A stretch of DNA of 64,000 nucleotides, from assembly GCA_014706295.1 (NCBI GenBank), contig JACSVZ010000039.1:2108001-2172000 (forward strand), in the 5' to 3' direction. The notes beneath the pieces were generated by a model. The model ran no database searches and had not been told where the DNA came from. It saw only the letters and a program-made list of their open reading frames with translations. A program made the translations under genes and the position numbers. Of the stretch, positions 1 to 13,000 are shown piece by piece. Each line of letters starts with the position of its first letter. Position 1 is the stretch's first letter. This DNA is from Lycocorax pyrrhopterus obiensis (taxonomy: Eukaryota > Chordata > Aves > Passeriformes > Paradisaeidae).

Positions 1-290
1 AATCCAAAAGAAAAGCCCAGTACTAAAGCTGCTCCATTGGAGCCTACCTTCCTTCATTTCTAGGAAATGGCATCTGCCTCTCCTTTTTAGCTTTAAGAGC
101 CATTTTGTTTTGGCCTTCCTTGAAGTGTCATGTTCTCTGATGGATTTAAACTGTGTTTAAATCTCTGTTTGTGTCTGCAACATTTCCACAATAAACAATA
201 TGTTGTTCAGAATAAAGTAGTACTTATTCAGTGGGAGTATGTTAAAACTATATTGTGTCTTCAGTGTTTCTACAATAAATGGATTGAATA
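1..290 (+). other. Possible 3' end of an upstream + strand gene (SLC17A5 expected by synteny)
   Basis: Three AATAAA signals on the + strand lie close together at 190-195, 211-216 and 274-279, in T/GT-rich sequence that looks like a 3' UTR and its cleavage region. No coding exon is visible. In the vertebrate gene order I know, the sialic acid transporter gene SLC17A5 lies next to EEF1A1 on the same strand, so the tail of that gene would be expected off the left edge. The assignment is inference only; clustered AATAAA also occurs by chance in AT-rich DNA. Confidence 0.25.
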
Positions 291-3200
291 TTTACATGTG
301 CATCTGTTGTTGAACATTACTATCTCCCTGAAGTTAGAACACCATTTTGAAAGTATGCTGAACAACAAGGTTGGTGACTGGATTAAGGAACGGTTAATAT
401 GTTCTTGGAAAATTACCTTCCTCAGAAGTTTTTTGTCTGGCTTTACAGGTAAGTATTGTCTTCCACCTGGCACTGTATTAAAAGTAATAATTTCACTTTA
501 CGTGAAAATAAATTTGTACTCTTTCAGTATCTTTGGTTAAAAAGGAGGGGGGAAAAGATTAAAAACTAAAAGATTGTATATAGTTTAAATTAATTTATGC
601 CTTTGCTTTTCTAGAGATCGTCATCAGGCAACATATGGACAGGGTTGCAATTCCACCTGTTCTGACATTGGAAACTTCAGCCTCCTGTGCTTCTAGTCTT
701 TTTCTTCCTGTGCTTTTAGTCTTTGAAAATAGTTCAGTTGAATATCAAACTTTTAAAAATTATACTTAAGGCAGTAGATACAGTAGAAGTGTATGTAGAC
801 ATATGTATCAGTTAAATGAGCCTGAACGAGATTCAGTTAAAAATGAATTTTAGGTATAGCAGCAATTGAGGAGTTCAGAAATTTTTGGACCAGCATACTA
901 GATTTTATTTTCCCTTCATCTAGAGCACCATTATTACTGATTTTGCATACTCTGTAACTTTTAAGGCAGCTTAGAAAGTGGGACTGAAAAAATGCTGTAA
1001 ATCCTTATATTATTTGTGGACAACAGACTACACTGAAGCTAATATAGAGCTATTTCTGATTTCATTTTTAAAAGTATCAAAATACAGGGTGGGATTCTTG
1101 ATTCAGTGAGGCTTTTAACACATAACAAGAATATCCCCAAAAAACTCCTTAAGTGTTACCTTTCTGTATCATGCTTGCAAAAAGGAAAATCTATTAGAAA
1201 AAGCTGTCAAAATATTTTCTGCTAATCATGATATTATTTTTATTGTGTTGCCATGCTACTGTTTGCGTGGTTCTCTCAGCCAGTTTCATCTGTTCAAAGA
1301 CATTTCTCATATTCTGTATTTTCAGGAGTAACAAGGGGTTTGAGTACCTCTTGTCTCAGTTCACCTGTGTGACACAAGATCTTGACAGAAACTGGGCAGT
1401 GTTTTTGTGGTGACTGTTTTCCTGAAACAATCCCATAACTGTTATGTCTTGCTGCATTTCCTTAACAGATATACCAGAGTAAGAAGTTGTGCTCTCTGTT
1501 CCATGAAGAACCCTCTAATTAGGATGTCCACCTGGAATGAGGGAGGTCAGTTCAAAAACAGATTTCACCCATTGCAGAGCAGGAGTTGAACCACTGCTTT
1601 GGGAAGATGTCTTAGTGTTGCCAGGTATTTTTAAGTGCTTTCTCTTCAATGTCTGCTTCTGACACAGTTGTGCTTAAATTTTTTTTTTGAACATTTAGTG
1701 CAAATTTCTACCAACATTAGAAACAGAGATGGAATAACTTCTCAGAATATCCTACAGCATGCAACATGAGGATTGCCTGAGATCTGAATCATGGTCTCTT
1801 ACAGCCTGAAAAAGTGCCTTCATCATGCTTTGCAAAAGATGAAATGCCACAAAGTAATGGGCGTGGTTTTCAGTTCACTATCTCTTTGTTCTAAGGGTAC
1901 AAAGTATCAGTCAAGTGCCTTAAAGAAGTCCAAAGTATTTGGCACCCAAAAATACGAGTTAACTTACATAGGCCTTTTTAATGCTAACCTAGTGAAGGTT
2001 TATGTAACTCATCATAATACATTGTCACCTGTGCATGGTGCTTCCCCATCTACATGTTCCTCTGTAACTGGTAACAACTGCATTTGCTGTGTAAAAGGGT
2101 CATCTTAGTCGACTTTCCAGAAGTCGAATTGTTCCTGTGATGTATCTTTTGTCTGGCTTCTCCTCTCAATCACTTATTTACTTATTTGCCAATTTCTCCT
2201 CTTCTGCTGTCGGGGAATGTTTGGTTCCATGACAAATGAACTAACCTTTGAGTTTAACAGATCTTCCAATATTTTTAGCATTTGTCAGGAAGGAAAACTG
2301 TGGGTGAGGAAGCCTATACATTTCACAGGTAAGTGAGACACAGTTTGTATGGAAAGGTAGTATCTTCTGTTAGATCACCTAGAGCTTCAGAGAAAAAAAG
2401 ACATGGTTTTAAACTTTAAGCCTCCTCTTTCACATTTTGAGCTCAACCATCACAACTAAAACACTGCTACTGTGTTCTGTAAACTGTTGCAGTGAGTAGC
2501 ATTTTAAGAGGGTCTCCCATTTTTCCTGTGCACCTGTATCTCAAAAAGCTGAATGTCTACTCTTAATTCACATGATTTAAGATCAATTAAATCACATTAA
2601 ATCAATCAAAGCGATTATCGCTCAAACACTTGTAGGCTGGCCAAATGCTTTTCTGAGACCTGTCAGTAAAGATGCTGTCTCCATTAATACAAGGACACTG
2701 GCCTGAGTTGTTATACTGAGGAAGATATGTCTGACTTGAAGCTAAGGAAAGGATATAATGTGACATGAATGATTTGGTATTAACACATTTTGCTGTTTCT
2801 GTGCCCATGGGAAGGAAATCACCACACTAGCAGCAGCATATTCACCAACAGCAAAGTAGATAATCCTGAAGCTATGAAGAGGACCTCATGTGGCCTCCTG
2901 TTTGGTCTCTTTTATATGAAGAAATATAATAAGCCTTTTTTTCTAAAATGCATTTGTTTAACTAATCAGAACATGATACAGCCAACCTAGAGCTTTGCTG
3001 ATTTGTCTTCTTCATGCTTCACTCATACTACAGCTATTAATATTTCTATAATTCTGTATATGATTGACTATGTTTATAGTGCTCAAATATAGCTTAAGAA
3101 AGTGTTTATTTATTTTACACTTTATATGATGTATATAGTCTATTGCAGAAGTAATTCTTGCCATGTTAGAGTAAAACAATGAGTTCTATTTATATGAATT

Positions 3201-6200
3201 TCTTGCCCTCCACCCAGCAGAGTTGCCTGTAGCCCCCAGGACCTGTTTTATCTCATAGTGTTAGTTATTAACATTTTGTGTGTTTCAAATAGCCAGAAAA
3301 AGACCTGCAAGAAGACACCAGCAGTTATTTAAATCCTGGTTGTGTGGCAAGTGGCAGAGGTGGGGCACACAAAGGCATGCCAGAGGATAAAATAACACTC
3401 TATTGAGTGAGACACTGGAGACCCTCCCAATCAAATCCCATTGCAACCTTTCTACTTCTCCTCCTTCATAAAGCTGCCATAATGGTGGTGGTCATACTTT
3501 TTAAAGTAAAACTGCATCTGTGTGATTCACATCCCTGACACAGAAACCACGTTTTCATTGTGTGTAAAACCATTGATCTGACCTAACATAACATTTGGTA
3601 ATTGCTAAGAAGCTCCAGTACACATCTGGCCAATGTAGTTCTCAAAGGAGTCATAACTCAATCCAGTGAAAATTGCATTTCTTTGAGCAAAGTTACTTCC
3701 ATGTGAAATTTTAACTGTTTGGCCTTACCAGTTAAGAAGTGGTGTCCTAAAAGAGTTGCATGTGTTATTTTTCCTTATCCTGTGTAAGCTCCAAAATTTG
3801 GAATTGACTTTTATTTCTCAATAGTATACTTAAAAAGATTGCACGTTGGTAGAGTTCAGGCCTGGATCAGACACAAAACATGAGAACTCAGCTAGCAGAG
3901 TAATTAAAGAAGGTTGAGGAATTGGTGTACATTTTCAAGTGAATGCAGATTAACTTCAGAACAAGGGTAACTTTGCTCTTATTGCAACATAACCTGTACC
4001 AGGTTGCAACATACTGCAAGTGAAGGTGCCTTGGAGTTGCCCAAGGCATAATAATGGAAAGAAAGTGTGGCTTATTAAGCCAAAATTCTGTTTGCCTTCC
4101 CCTTCCTTCAAAGGATATATTTGCTGTGGAGTAGAGCTGAGTGAAAAGTGGTAATAGCCTTTGATAATGTGTTCTTGGAAGGAAATTTCATTAAAGGAAT
4201 TTATTAAAATCTTTTTTTGTAGTATACATAAGTTTCCATATGGCTGCTTCTTCAGAGGAGGAAATGAATATATCAATTTTTCTGGTCTTTTCCTAAATGA
4301 AATTCCACTGTAGTCATTTAATAAGCTTAGCTCAGTCAGACATATTGTCATGTTTCTGATGGAAAATATGGTTCTGTTGATATTTCTCTACCCACCTCTT
4401 CTTCTGAAGCATTCTAGCAGTAAATGGCTAATCTTCTATTTCTGAATCATCTTACTAAGTGAGAAAAGTCAATCGATGAACAGACAGTGGGTTTGTTTGG
4501 TTTTGACTGGGGGGTAGGGGAATATGTGAAGGAAAAAACCCCCAACTATTTTTCTCCCACTCCTTTTTCCCTGACCATCTGAGCTTCATGGAAAACAAGA
4601 AGTGACGTGCCTTCTGTATCTACAAGTTTAAACAATCTCTGCTGATGGGGGGGAAAGAAAAGAGTTTTTCATGTATTCATTTGAGGGAGATTAAGCAAGA
4701 GTCCTGCTTGAAGAACTTTTTAAAATATCCATAACTAGGTAACTGGTTCAGCTGTTAAGTTGAACTATAAATTCAGTTGGAATGGCTATGGAAAGGCTTA
4801 ATTTCTTGTCTGGAATGTTGTTTAGTTAGTGCAGTCTGTCTTTTTTTTTTTCTTTTGTATTTAGAGATGAGCATATTTTGGAATCTGCTTCCAATGCAGT
4901 TACTTACGTTGATATTTTCTGCTATGAAAGTAGCTTCTGCTTAAGCTTAAAAGCCCTTTTGTGGGGAGAATGGAAATCGAGATATTTGAACTGTTAATAC
5001 ATAGTTGGTAGAATTGCTAAGCACCTCTGCATGGTTTTGAAAGTAAACTGTCGAATACAAGATACTCATAGCAGTAGAGAAGGATCACATTGTAGAAGCA
5101 TATTCTCACAGGGATGGTGGTCTTAACACCTCTCTGCAGAGTCATGTTGATGCCAATGTACTTAAAGCAGCTATTGAGAGCTAAGCATCTGCTAAATTAT
5201 TTTGCTGTAGTATGACCTAAAGCCAGATTTGCAAAGGAGATGGCAAGTGGTAAAGCTATGTTGTCATACATAACTGGTGAAGTGCATGTTGCCCACAAGA
5301 GAATCCACAGCTCTCTGTCACAGGCATAACCTCTCTCTCTCATGGGAGACATGGACTTATATTCCTGCAGGTAGAAGGTGAAAATCAGCCTTGTTCTCCC
5401 TTCTATCACAGATGGGGGAGGAGGTGGAATTAAACACTTAGTACTTACTCCCTGTTTTGAAAGAAGAGAGGCAGCCCACCTTTGTGAACAGCCTACCTTG
5501 TCAGTCCTCTGATCCTCAAGCCCTGAGAACAAGAACTGCATGATGTTTGTAGAGCTGTGAAAGATTTAGAAAGAAAACAGGGGTACCAGGGAGCTGTGTA
5601 TCAAAGGCCTGCATAGCTGCCTGTGTGCAGCTGGCACCTTTAATGTTAAAAACGGGCAGCTCTGGGCAGAACTGTTATTAGGCCTGGGCAGCAACTGAGG
5701 TTTTCACTGCCCCCAAGTGTGTGTGAAGTGTGTTCACTCAAGCTTAGATGTCATAGATATCTGTAACTTTGCATGCCTTGCAAAATACCTGGGATTCAAA
5801 TTATCCCTTCTTGCTGAAGCAGGCTGTGAAAATCAATCCACAGCAGTCTTCTTCCCCAGTCTAAGAACATACAAAATCACAAGCCACAGAAACTGATTCC
5901 TCCCCCAGCTCTCCTCTTAACAGGGTGCTAACTTCAAAGGTTACTCTTGACCGTTGAAATACCAACTGTATTAAACAAGCAGTCAGAATGCAAGCAACCA
6001 GTTTGAATTGCTGGAATTCAATTATAAGCAGCTGGCTTCACTTCTAACTGAGGATCTAATAGTAAAAGAAAAAAAAAGCAACAGACCAAAACAAAATTCC
6101 AAACTAAATCCATCTGTCTGCTTCTACTCAATGAAAGTTAAATAGTAAGTGTGCCACTTTGAAGCCCAGATGAAAGTTTCACTGTTCAGAGCATATGCAA

Positions 6201-9200
6201 CCTGTACAAACACACATTTACAAAGGCAGATGTCTTCCTACAGGAGGTAAAAATAAATCTCTCTACGGGTTTCCTCTTCCTCTGTGTCTGTTTTATTTTT
6301 TCTGAATCACAAAATGACACAAAGTCACAGCAGCACGCACAGATGGATGGTTAATTATGCAGCTCTGGTTGTTCTGAGGAGGTTGCTGTTTGACTCGTGT
6401 CTTTTCAGCTGAGTCATGAAGTATAACTATGCAGTTGTACATTTCTTTGTCTCAGTGCTCCAGGCAAGGAGGCTGCTGAGAGCAGCTATCTCTGGCCGCG
6501 AGGAAACACAAAAGCAGGGATTTGGAGTACGGAGCGGGGCAGTGCTGAGCTGGTGCATGCTTCTGCAACAATGGGGAGCCATGGCAGGCCCCTGCCCCAG
6601 CACGGCTTCTCCTACCAGCCAGCCCGGGGGCAGCTCACGTGGATGAGGAGGCATAGAGGATGATACGGATAAACCACCAAAAGAATTCAAAGTAATGGGA
6701 TCAAAATAATTTCTCCTAGAATGCTGATCCCTGAAAAAATCTCAAGATCAGCAAGTCAGCATAGTCAATAAAATATTTTGACTCTTTCCATAGTGCCTTT
6801 ACTGCACTTGATTTTGATCTGAGAACTAACTACTTGTAAAGAAAGTACCAAGACTTCCCAAACTGGGGCTTCAGTCATGCCCCAAAGAACCCTCTGAGGC
6901 CCCTCCACTCCCACACAGTTTGTTTGAAGTTGCTGCCTCCAGCTGTAATTGTGTCCTGGAGCTTTTGCTTTAAATGAAAATGGCTTCACATTGAACTCTA
7001 ACCCTTATTATCATCCTCAAAAGGGAAGAGGCCCAGTGGTACTTGTGCCCTTGTATGAGTTTGAGTAGACCTACTTGACTCCTTCAGAGATAAAACTTAC
7101 CTTAAATAGGTAATAGTCAAAAATGTATTGGCTAGTAATATATTAATGATACAATAATGAAATATGAGTAAGTAGTCTTTACATGCCCAGTGTTTTCCAC
7201 CTGAGTGACTTCAAACACGTCTTGGTTATAGTGCCTTTGTTTATTGGATGGGATAGTGTAACGGAGGACTACTTGGAAGAGATGGGGGGGAGGCAGTTGT
7301 GGAGTGGGAACCAGTCCTGTGAGCACCTTGCTGCTCTTCAAAGCCTCTGTAGCATGAGAATGAGGGTCTGCAGCCCCCAACCTCAGAAAAGTCAGCAATT
7401 GGCTTTTAAGTGTTTGCTTAGCATGTTTTTGTGCTTTCAGCCCTGGATAGCTGAGATGCAAAGGTGAACAGATTTCTCAAATTTCTCTAAGTATACAGTT
7501 GGTTCCATTGTGGAATGTTCACACATCTAGAAATGGGTAACACAGGAGAGGAACCAAAAGCTAAACCTGGCTAATTTTTATGAAGGCACAAACTAGGGGT
7601 CTGAAAAATAGGAGGCTCTGGCACAGTAATAAGAAGCATCACTGGGAAGGTATTCTAGCCACAGGTAATGCCTCCTACAGCAAAAGCCTCTGGACAGTGC
7701 AGTCTCCATTTTCTGCATAAGATCAGCTTCATCTTTTATTCATCAGCTAAGATAAAAATGACAGATTTTTAAGGATATCAGTATGATGCAAGTCTAGCCC
7801 ATTTCAGTTAAATGACAATCTGGCAACTATAATTCTATTCAAATCAGTGTAATTCTGCTATGTATTTCAGAAAAAGAAAATAGTATCCAAACTCTTATGT
7901 TTTTGTATAGAATGTGAATCAATCATGTCATTCTTCTTTATAACTGCATACATAGTTAACACACATTGCAGCTATTCACATTTAAAACAACATTCAACAA
8001 TGTATAAAATAGGAGAAAAGGCATATATAAGTATACTGGATTAAACTGTGTTGCTTAACAAGGAGGAGGAAATTGAAAGACAGAAATTTATGTATTGTAT
8101 ACTGCAGGTGGTATTACTCATAGTAATTTCCAGTGCAGGTGAGTTGTCTATGGAGTTTTGTTAAGTTTATCACTTCTAGAGCAAAATAATGAATTTATTT
8201 TGGTTATTTTTGTCTTTATTTCTGATGACCAAGCCTTCTGTCATTTTATTCCACCAACCTATGGAGGTGAAAACCTTAAAATCACTGCAGCTGCGGCTGG
8301 TTTTACATTTACATCTGCATTTCACCTCACTTTCACTGCAAACAGTGACTTCCTGTGAGGCAGGGCTGTGCTCCCTGCTCTTGCTTTCTCTTGTCTGATT
8401 AATGAGGGCTCAGGACAGTGACTTTATTGTGTGGGTTGGTTTTTTTTTTAACTGTGTCGTTTATGTTATATTTGCAACAAATATATCACTACAGTAGAAA
8501 CTATATATGCCTCAAATTAACCAGAAAAAATGTGATTATATATACTGATACATGTTTTACTTGTAGCTCCAGCTGCCGTAATATGAGACCTGCTTTATAA
8601 TTCATCCACTGGGAATTTTGTGTCTACTTTGAAACCTTTGACGTGCTTATTAGAAGGTAACTGAGAACTGTATACCAACACTCCCAAGTACGGTGATGAC
8701 AGATAATTTCTTTTAAGCCTTGTGGATATTTCTGGACTGAGACTTGCCTAGCATGTCATAAGAATGACAGGATTATAAATCATGCTTAATCACCCTGGCT
8801 TACCTTAATAACCATTGAAAACCAGTTTCACTGCTGCCTGGATGGCAGCAAGAGCAATTTTTGTTCTGTGTAGAGTAGCTGGATAGAGCCACCTCAAACC
8901 ATCCTGTACTTACACTAACGTAAGATGAGGCTGATATACTGTGTGTTGTGCCGGGTATCTCTGGTAATCTGCACAGCGAAAAACAGATTTGGGGTTTTTC
9001 ACCCAGGTTGTGGTTTCTTTTTCACTTTGAATCAATCTGCACTTTTTGTATTTAAAACGAGTACTCTGGTCATGTTCGCAAATGGGTAAGTTGATATGCC
9101 CCTATATCATAGGAGAGGCCCTCTGGTACATGTGATGTAGGTGTTGCCTGTGTTCCAGGCGTGGTCTGTGTTCCTTTTCTTTAAGCCTCATCAGAGAGAG

Positions 9201-9600
9201 TACGTGAGGCACGTCACTGCTGCCATTCTAGGACACATTGAAGATACATTGGCAACAGTTTGGAAACTGCTGGTTTGGCTGAAATCATAATGTCAAAGCC
9301 ATGGCACAGATTATTGTCATAGTTTGTTTTCATACTGCTTTTTAAAGAAGCCCTGAGGCAGCTGGTTTTAGAATCCAGAAAAGTCTCTGTTCTATCTCTT
9401 TTGCAGTAATTTCTCACCACCACTACCTCCACCCCCACCTTAGGCTATGGTTTAGGCAGTCACTGGACTAATATAATTTTGATAATTGTCAGGAAGAGAG
9501 AAAATATGGAAGAAGGGAGTTTGTAAAATTGAAATGGAAAGTATACTTGGTTGATACATTTTTTAAAAGCTGCCTAAGAATATAGATGACAGAATATTGA
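291..9600. other. Intergenic DNA, no protein gene recognised
   Basis: AT-rich unique-looking sequence. The open frames here are short, have no recognisable domain and are not joined by convincing splice sites. Two strong donor-like sequences (CAG/GTAAGT) occur at 449-454 and 2329-2334; the second follows an acceptor-like TTTTTAG with a 50-bp gap. A modestly GC-richer patch lies near 6470-6650. No tRNA, CRISPR or obvious LINE copy was seen. Confidence 0.5.
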
Positions 9601-9649
9601 CAAATACTGCTTAAAGGGTGTACATTAGCTTAGCCAATGCTGAGGAATC

Positions 9650-10010
9650 CTTTCAGTGCGGGTATCTCGGTGAGCAGCTGCAGTGGGAGCTGCAGGTGGA
9701 GCTCTGGGTGGGGGGAGCCCGAGGCAAGAGCCCGGGAACTCCCGACCCTGTGCACAACAAAGGGCCCGGGGACCTGTGGCCCTGCCAGGGGACAGGACAC
9801 TGACAGATATGGCAGGAGCTGACAACCCGCAGGCTTTTTCGTGCTTAGACTGTGAAGGTATAAAAGTCCAGGGATTCCTTTGTTCGGGGTCCCTCCTCGG
9901 AGGCACCAGCTCAAGCTGTTATTTTGTTACTTAGTTAGTGCACCACGATTTAATTATTTTTTCTGAGACCCTGCTATGGGAAACCTGGGGTCGATTCGGT
10001 GAGGAAACCT
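9650..10010 (+). mobile_element. GC-rich TATA-containing block, possible solo LTR
   Basis: A GC-rich block stands out from AT-rich flanks. It holds a good TATA box (TATAAAAG, 9859-9866), then a C/G-rich stretch about 25-60 bases downstream (around 9882-9912), then an AT-rich stretch near 9950-9962 and a segment with CCTGG-type repeats (9985-10015). This order (GC-rich U3, TATA, R-like segment, short U5-like end) is what a solo LTR of an avian endogenous retrovirus looks like. I could not fix TG...CA ends or a target-site duplication, and no internal retroviral coding sequence is adjacent. It could instead be an isolated promoter of a non-coding transcript. Confidence 0.3.
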
Positions 10011-13000
10011 GGTGTGACTGTGTGAGTGGGAAGGAGTAGCTGCGAAGGGCCTCGGTCCCAGCTCAGGTGGGCGAGTGTGACTGCCAGGGTGGCTCCTGCA
10101 GGACTGGACAGGGAAGTTTTCTTAAAATCAAGATGCAGCGTAAATATCTAATGGTGGTTAATAACTTTTCTCTCTTTTTTTTTATCATATTAAAAGAATT
10201 GAATTGAGTAGAAGGTGAATAATACATGATGAGATGTAATTGTTGCATATTGCCATTAACAGATCAATGGATGTAACTGGGTGTTGTCTGTTGTTGCTTG
10301 TATGCTTTGAGATGGTACACAGCCCCTGTTAGCAGGCATTGTACATATTTATGGCAAGAAAAGGAGAAAAACCCAAGCAAAATCCAAAAAATAAAAACCC
10401 ACTGATTTCGTGGTTCAGAACTCAGAATTCAGAGACTATAGAGACCACTGTTAGGGTCACATTAAGATGACTAAGATGGTCTGATGTTACCTAGTCATGC
10501 ACATAGTGAGAAGTAATTCAATATTGTTGTAAACTTTTGAAGTTTTAAATTACAATTATTTTCTGTGTATTACCATTGACTTTGCTGCTGAATAATGAAT
10601 ACTTAAGAATTAGCAGTGGAAAAAACAAAATTCGCATGGGAAAATACTCAAATCTTTTTAAAAGAGGTAATTGTATTTTCACTTAGGTTTATGTGTATTT
10701 CACATAGGTTTAAGCATGAATTGCAGGTCTGGGCTCCAGAGAAATGTGGGTAGTATGTGATACAGCCTAGATCTGCCTCGATGGTTATAATGGCTCAGTC
10801 GAGAGAATAAATGAGAGTGCAATTTCACTTTGTAGCTAAGATGATGTAACTGAGCCTCAACACCGAAATGATATGTCCTACTTCCTGTGGGGTGAATCAG
10901 AGAATCACGTGGCCATTAAGTTTAATTTGGTCAACTGGATGATTGAATAGGAAACAAAAACAAAACAAAAGTCTTCCGGTGAATAGCTTCACTGCTCCCA
11001 CTCCCGTTTCAACTATACAATGTGCTAGATCCGATACAATAAATCTTTGGGTTGATAGAAGAGAAGAACAATTCTTCTGGCAGGTATTCCCAGCTGCATA
11101 GATTTAGCTTTGACATGGAATAACACATTTCAAATTACTGAACTCGGATATATGCTAAAGAGAAGAAATTAAAAGCTTAGTTTGGAATAGACTTTTCTTT
11201 TTTCTTTCATATCCTCTATGTTACAGTTTGTTTTACCCACACCAGTCACTGTCTGATTCATAGGAATGTCATTATTCTGAACTGGATGGATGTCATTATT
11301 CTGAACTAATGGATGCTGTTTCTCAAGAATATCCCAGAAGGAAAGGGGAAAGCAAGTGAGCAAGAGTTTCTGCTTCCGTAGTGCATATGGGTGTGTGAAT
11401 GTTGCTGGGTCTCATGACTCACTGCACAGCTTTGTGAGGTAAATTGGACTGCGTTAGCTTGCAGAGCAAGTATAAACTATTTCCCATAAATAGTGATACC
11501 TCACTTTGTCTCTGATGACTCCACAGAGCTAAATTTAGAGAAGGAGCTAAGATTTGCTTTCTAAAAAGCAGCATTTCTTTACAACTGCCATTTCACTCAC
11601 ATGCGCCCCGACCGATTCAGATAGGGGGGAGGTGGGGGAGCCACTACTTGTGTGTGCCCCTATATGTTTTATTATTGCAGTACTCCCACCTGTACATAGC
11701 ATGTACACACAATTAGGTTTTCTATGCTGGATGACAATAAATGTACATAAAACAGCTGGGCAGTGATTTAATATCCTCTGTGCAAAATCAGAAACAGCAT
11801 ACAAAATTTGAAACAGTGTGCTTTTCACTTCAGGTCGCCTTAGGAATTGCACAGACCGTGCCATGGAGACTGCCCGGTAACTGAGATAGACCTCCTAGCT
11901 CTTCCTGCTCTGCACAAAGGGGATCCCTGAGTGCTATTCACAGCTTCAGCAGCACAGGCTGTCTCCTGCTGAGAGTAGGAGTGTTCCTGTTTCAGGCAGC
12001 AGAGGACAGTAACACATGACTCGCTGGTATGAATCGGTTTGCACTCTTCTTCTAACCCGCACTGTATTTTAAAGTATCTTACTTTTACTCTGGGCTGTGG
12101 GATAGCAACAGGCTTTTACAGTTTGTATTCCCTTCGTCTGCCCTCCGTACTCTCTGGCATGGTGGCCGGACGGCCGGGATGTCCTGTCAGCCCTGGCTCC
12201 CTGGCGTTGGGAGATTTGGCCTCAGTGCAAAGAGCTGACTCAACACCTGCTCCGGGTTTAAAGGGGCCGAAGTCTACTTTACACAACGTGTGGTACAAGC
12301 TTTTAACCTCTGAAATGCCATTCCTCTGTGGACTGCCTTGCAAAACCACAGCTGTTGTTTCTCCCGGGGACTGTGAGGAGCAGCGGCGTGTGTGGAGTGA
12401 CCTCCCCCGTAATGCTGCTTAGCTGATAGATCCTGCCAGGGTATCGCTGCCCGTGGGAAAGTCATGTGCACTGGTTTTTAGCATTCTTCTGGATGTTGTT
12501 TAGAAACTGCTGGAGAAACCAAACATGTTTTTCAGCATTTCATTTTGATAAGAAATTAGTACAGAATGAATGCTTTATAACATCCAGTGCCAGGAATGTA
12601 CTCAGTTTCCAAAAGCTCTAACGTAACCTGCCATATGTAATGGCAGGATGAGTCTGTGATATAAAATTTCTTCTCCTATCTTTCATTTTTAGCCTGACTC
12701 TTCATTGGTTAGAGTTTAGGACTGACTATTTCATTTCCTTCTACATCTCTCTTAGTTACATGAGGCCAGCTTTTTGGTTTTCAGTAAAATGTACTTAATT
12801 ATCTAGTGTGAAAGATGTAATTTATACAGCAAGATGCATGATTATTGGTTTAAATATTTGTGAATTGCCATTCAGATTGAATATTGTAACTAAAGATGCT
12901 GAACTTCAGCTGATACAAGTACATTAAAGTCAAGGAGAGACTTCCTTACCAAGCTATTATACCAAGAATTATGGTATAAGAAATTCATTTCTGATTACAC

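Noticed and set aside
130..540. 136-codon frame at the left edge
   Set aside because: Contains three AATAAA hexamers, biased composition and no domain; looks like 3' UTR/intergenic DNA.
5197..5541. 114-codon minus-strand frame
   Set aside because: No domain and low-complexity segments; length is within chance for this composition.
12039..12422. 127-codon frame in a GC-richer patch
   Set aside because: No recognisable motif, an opposite-strand frame of similar quality, and no flanking splice signals of note.
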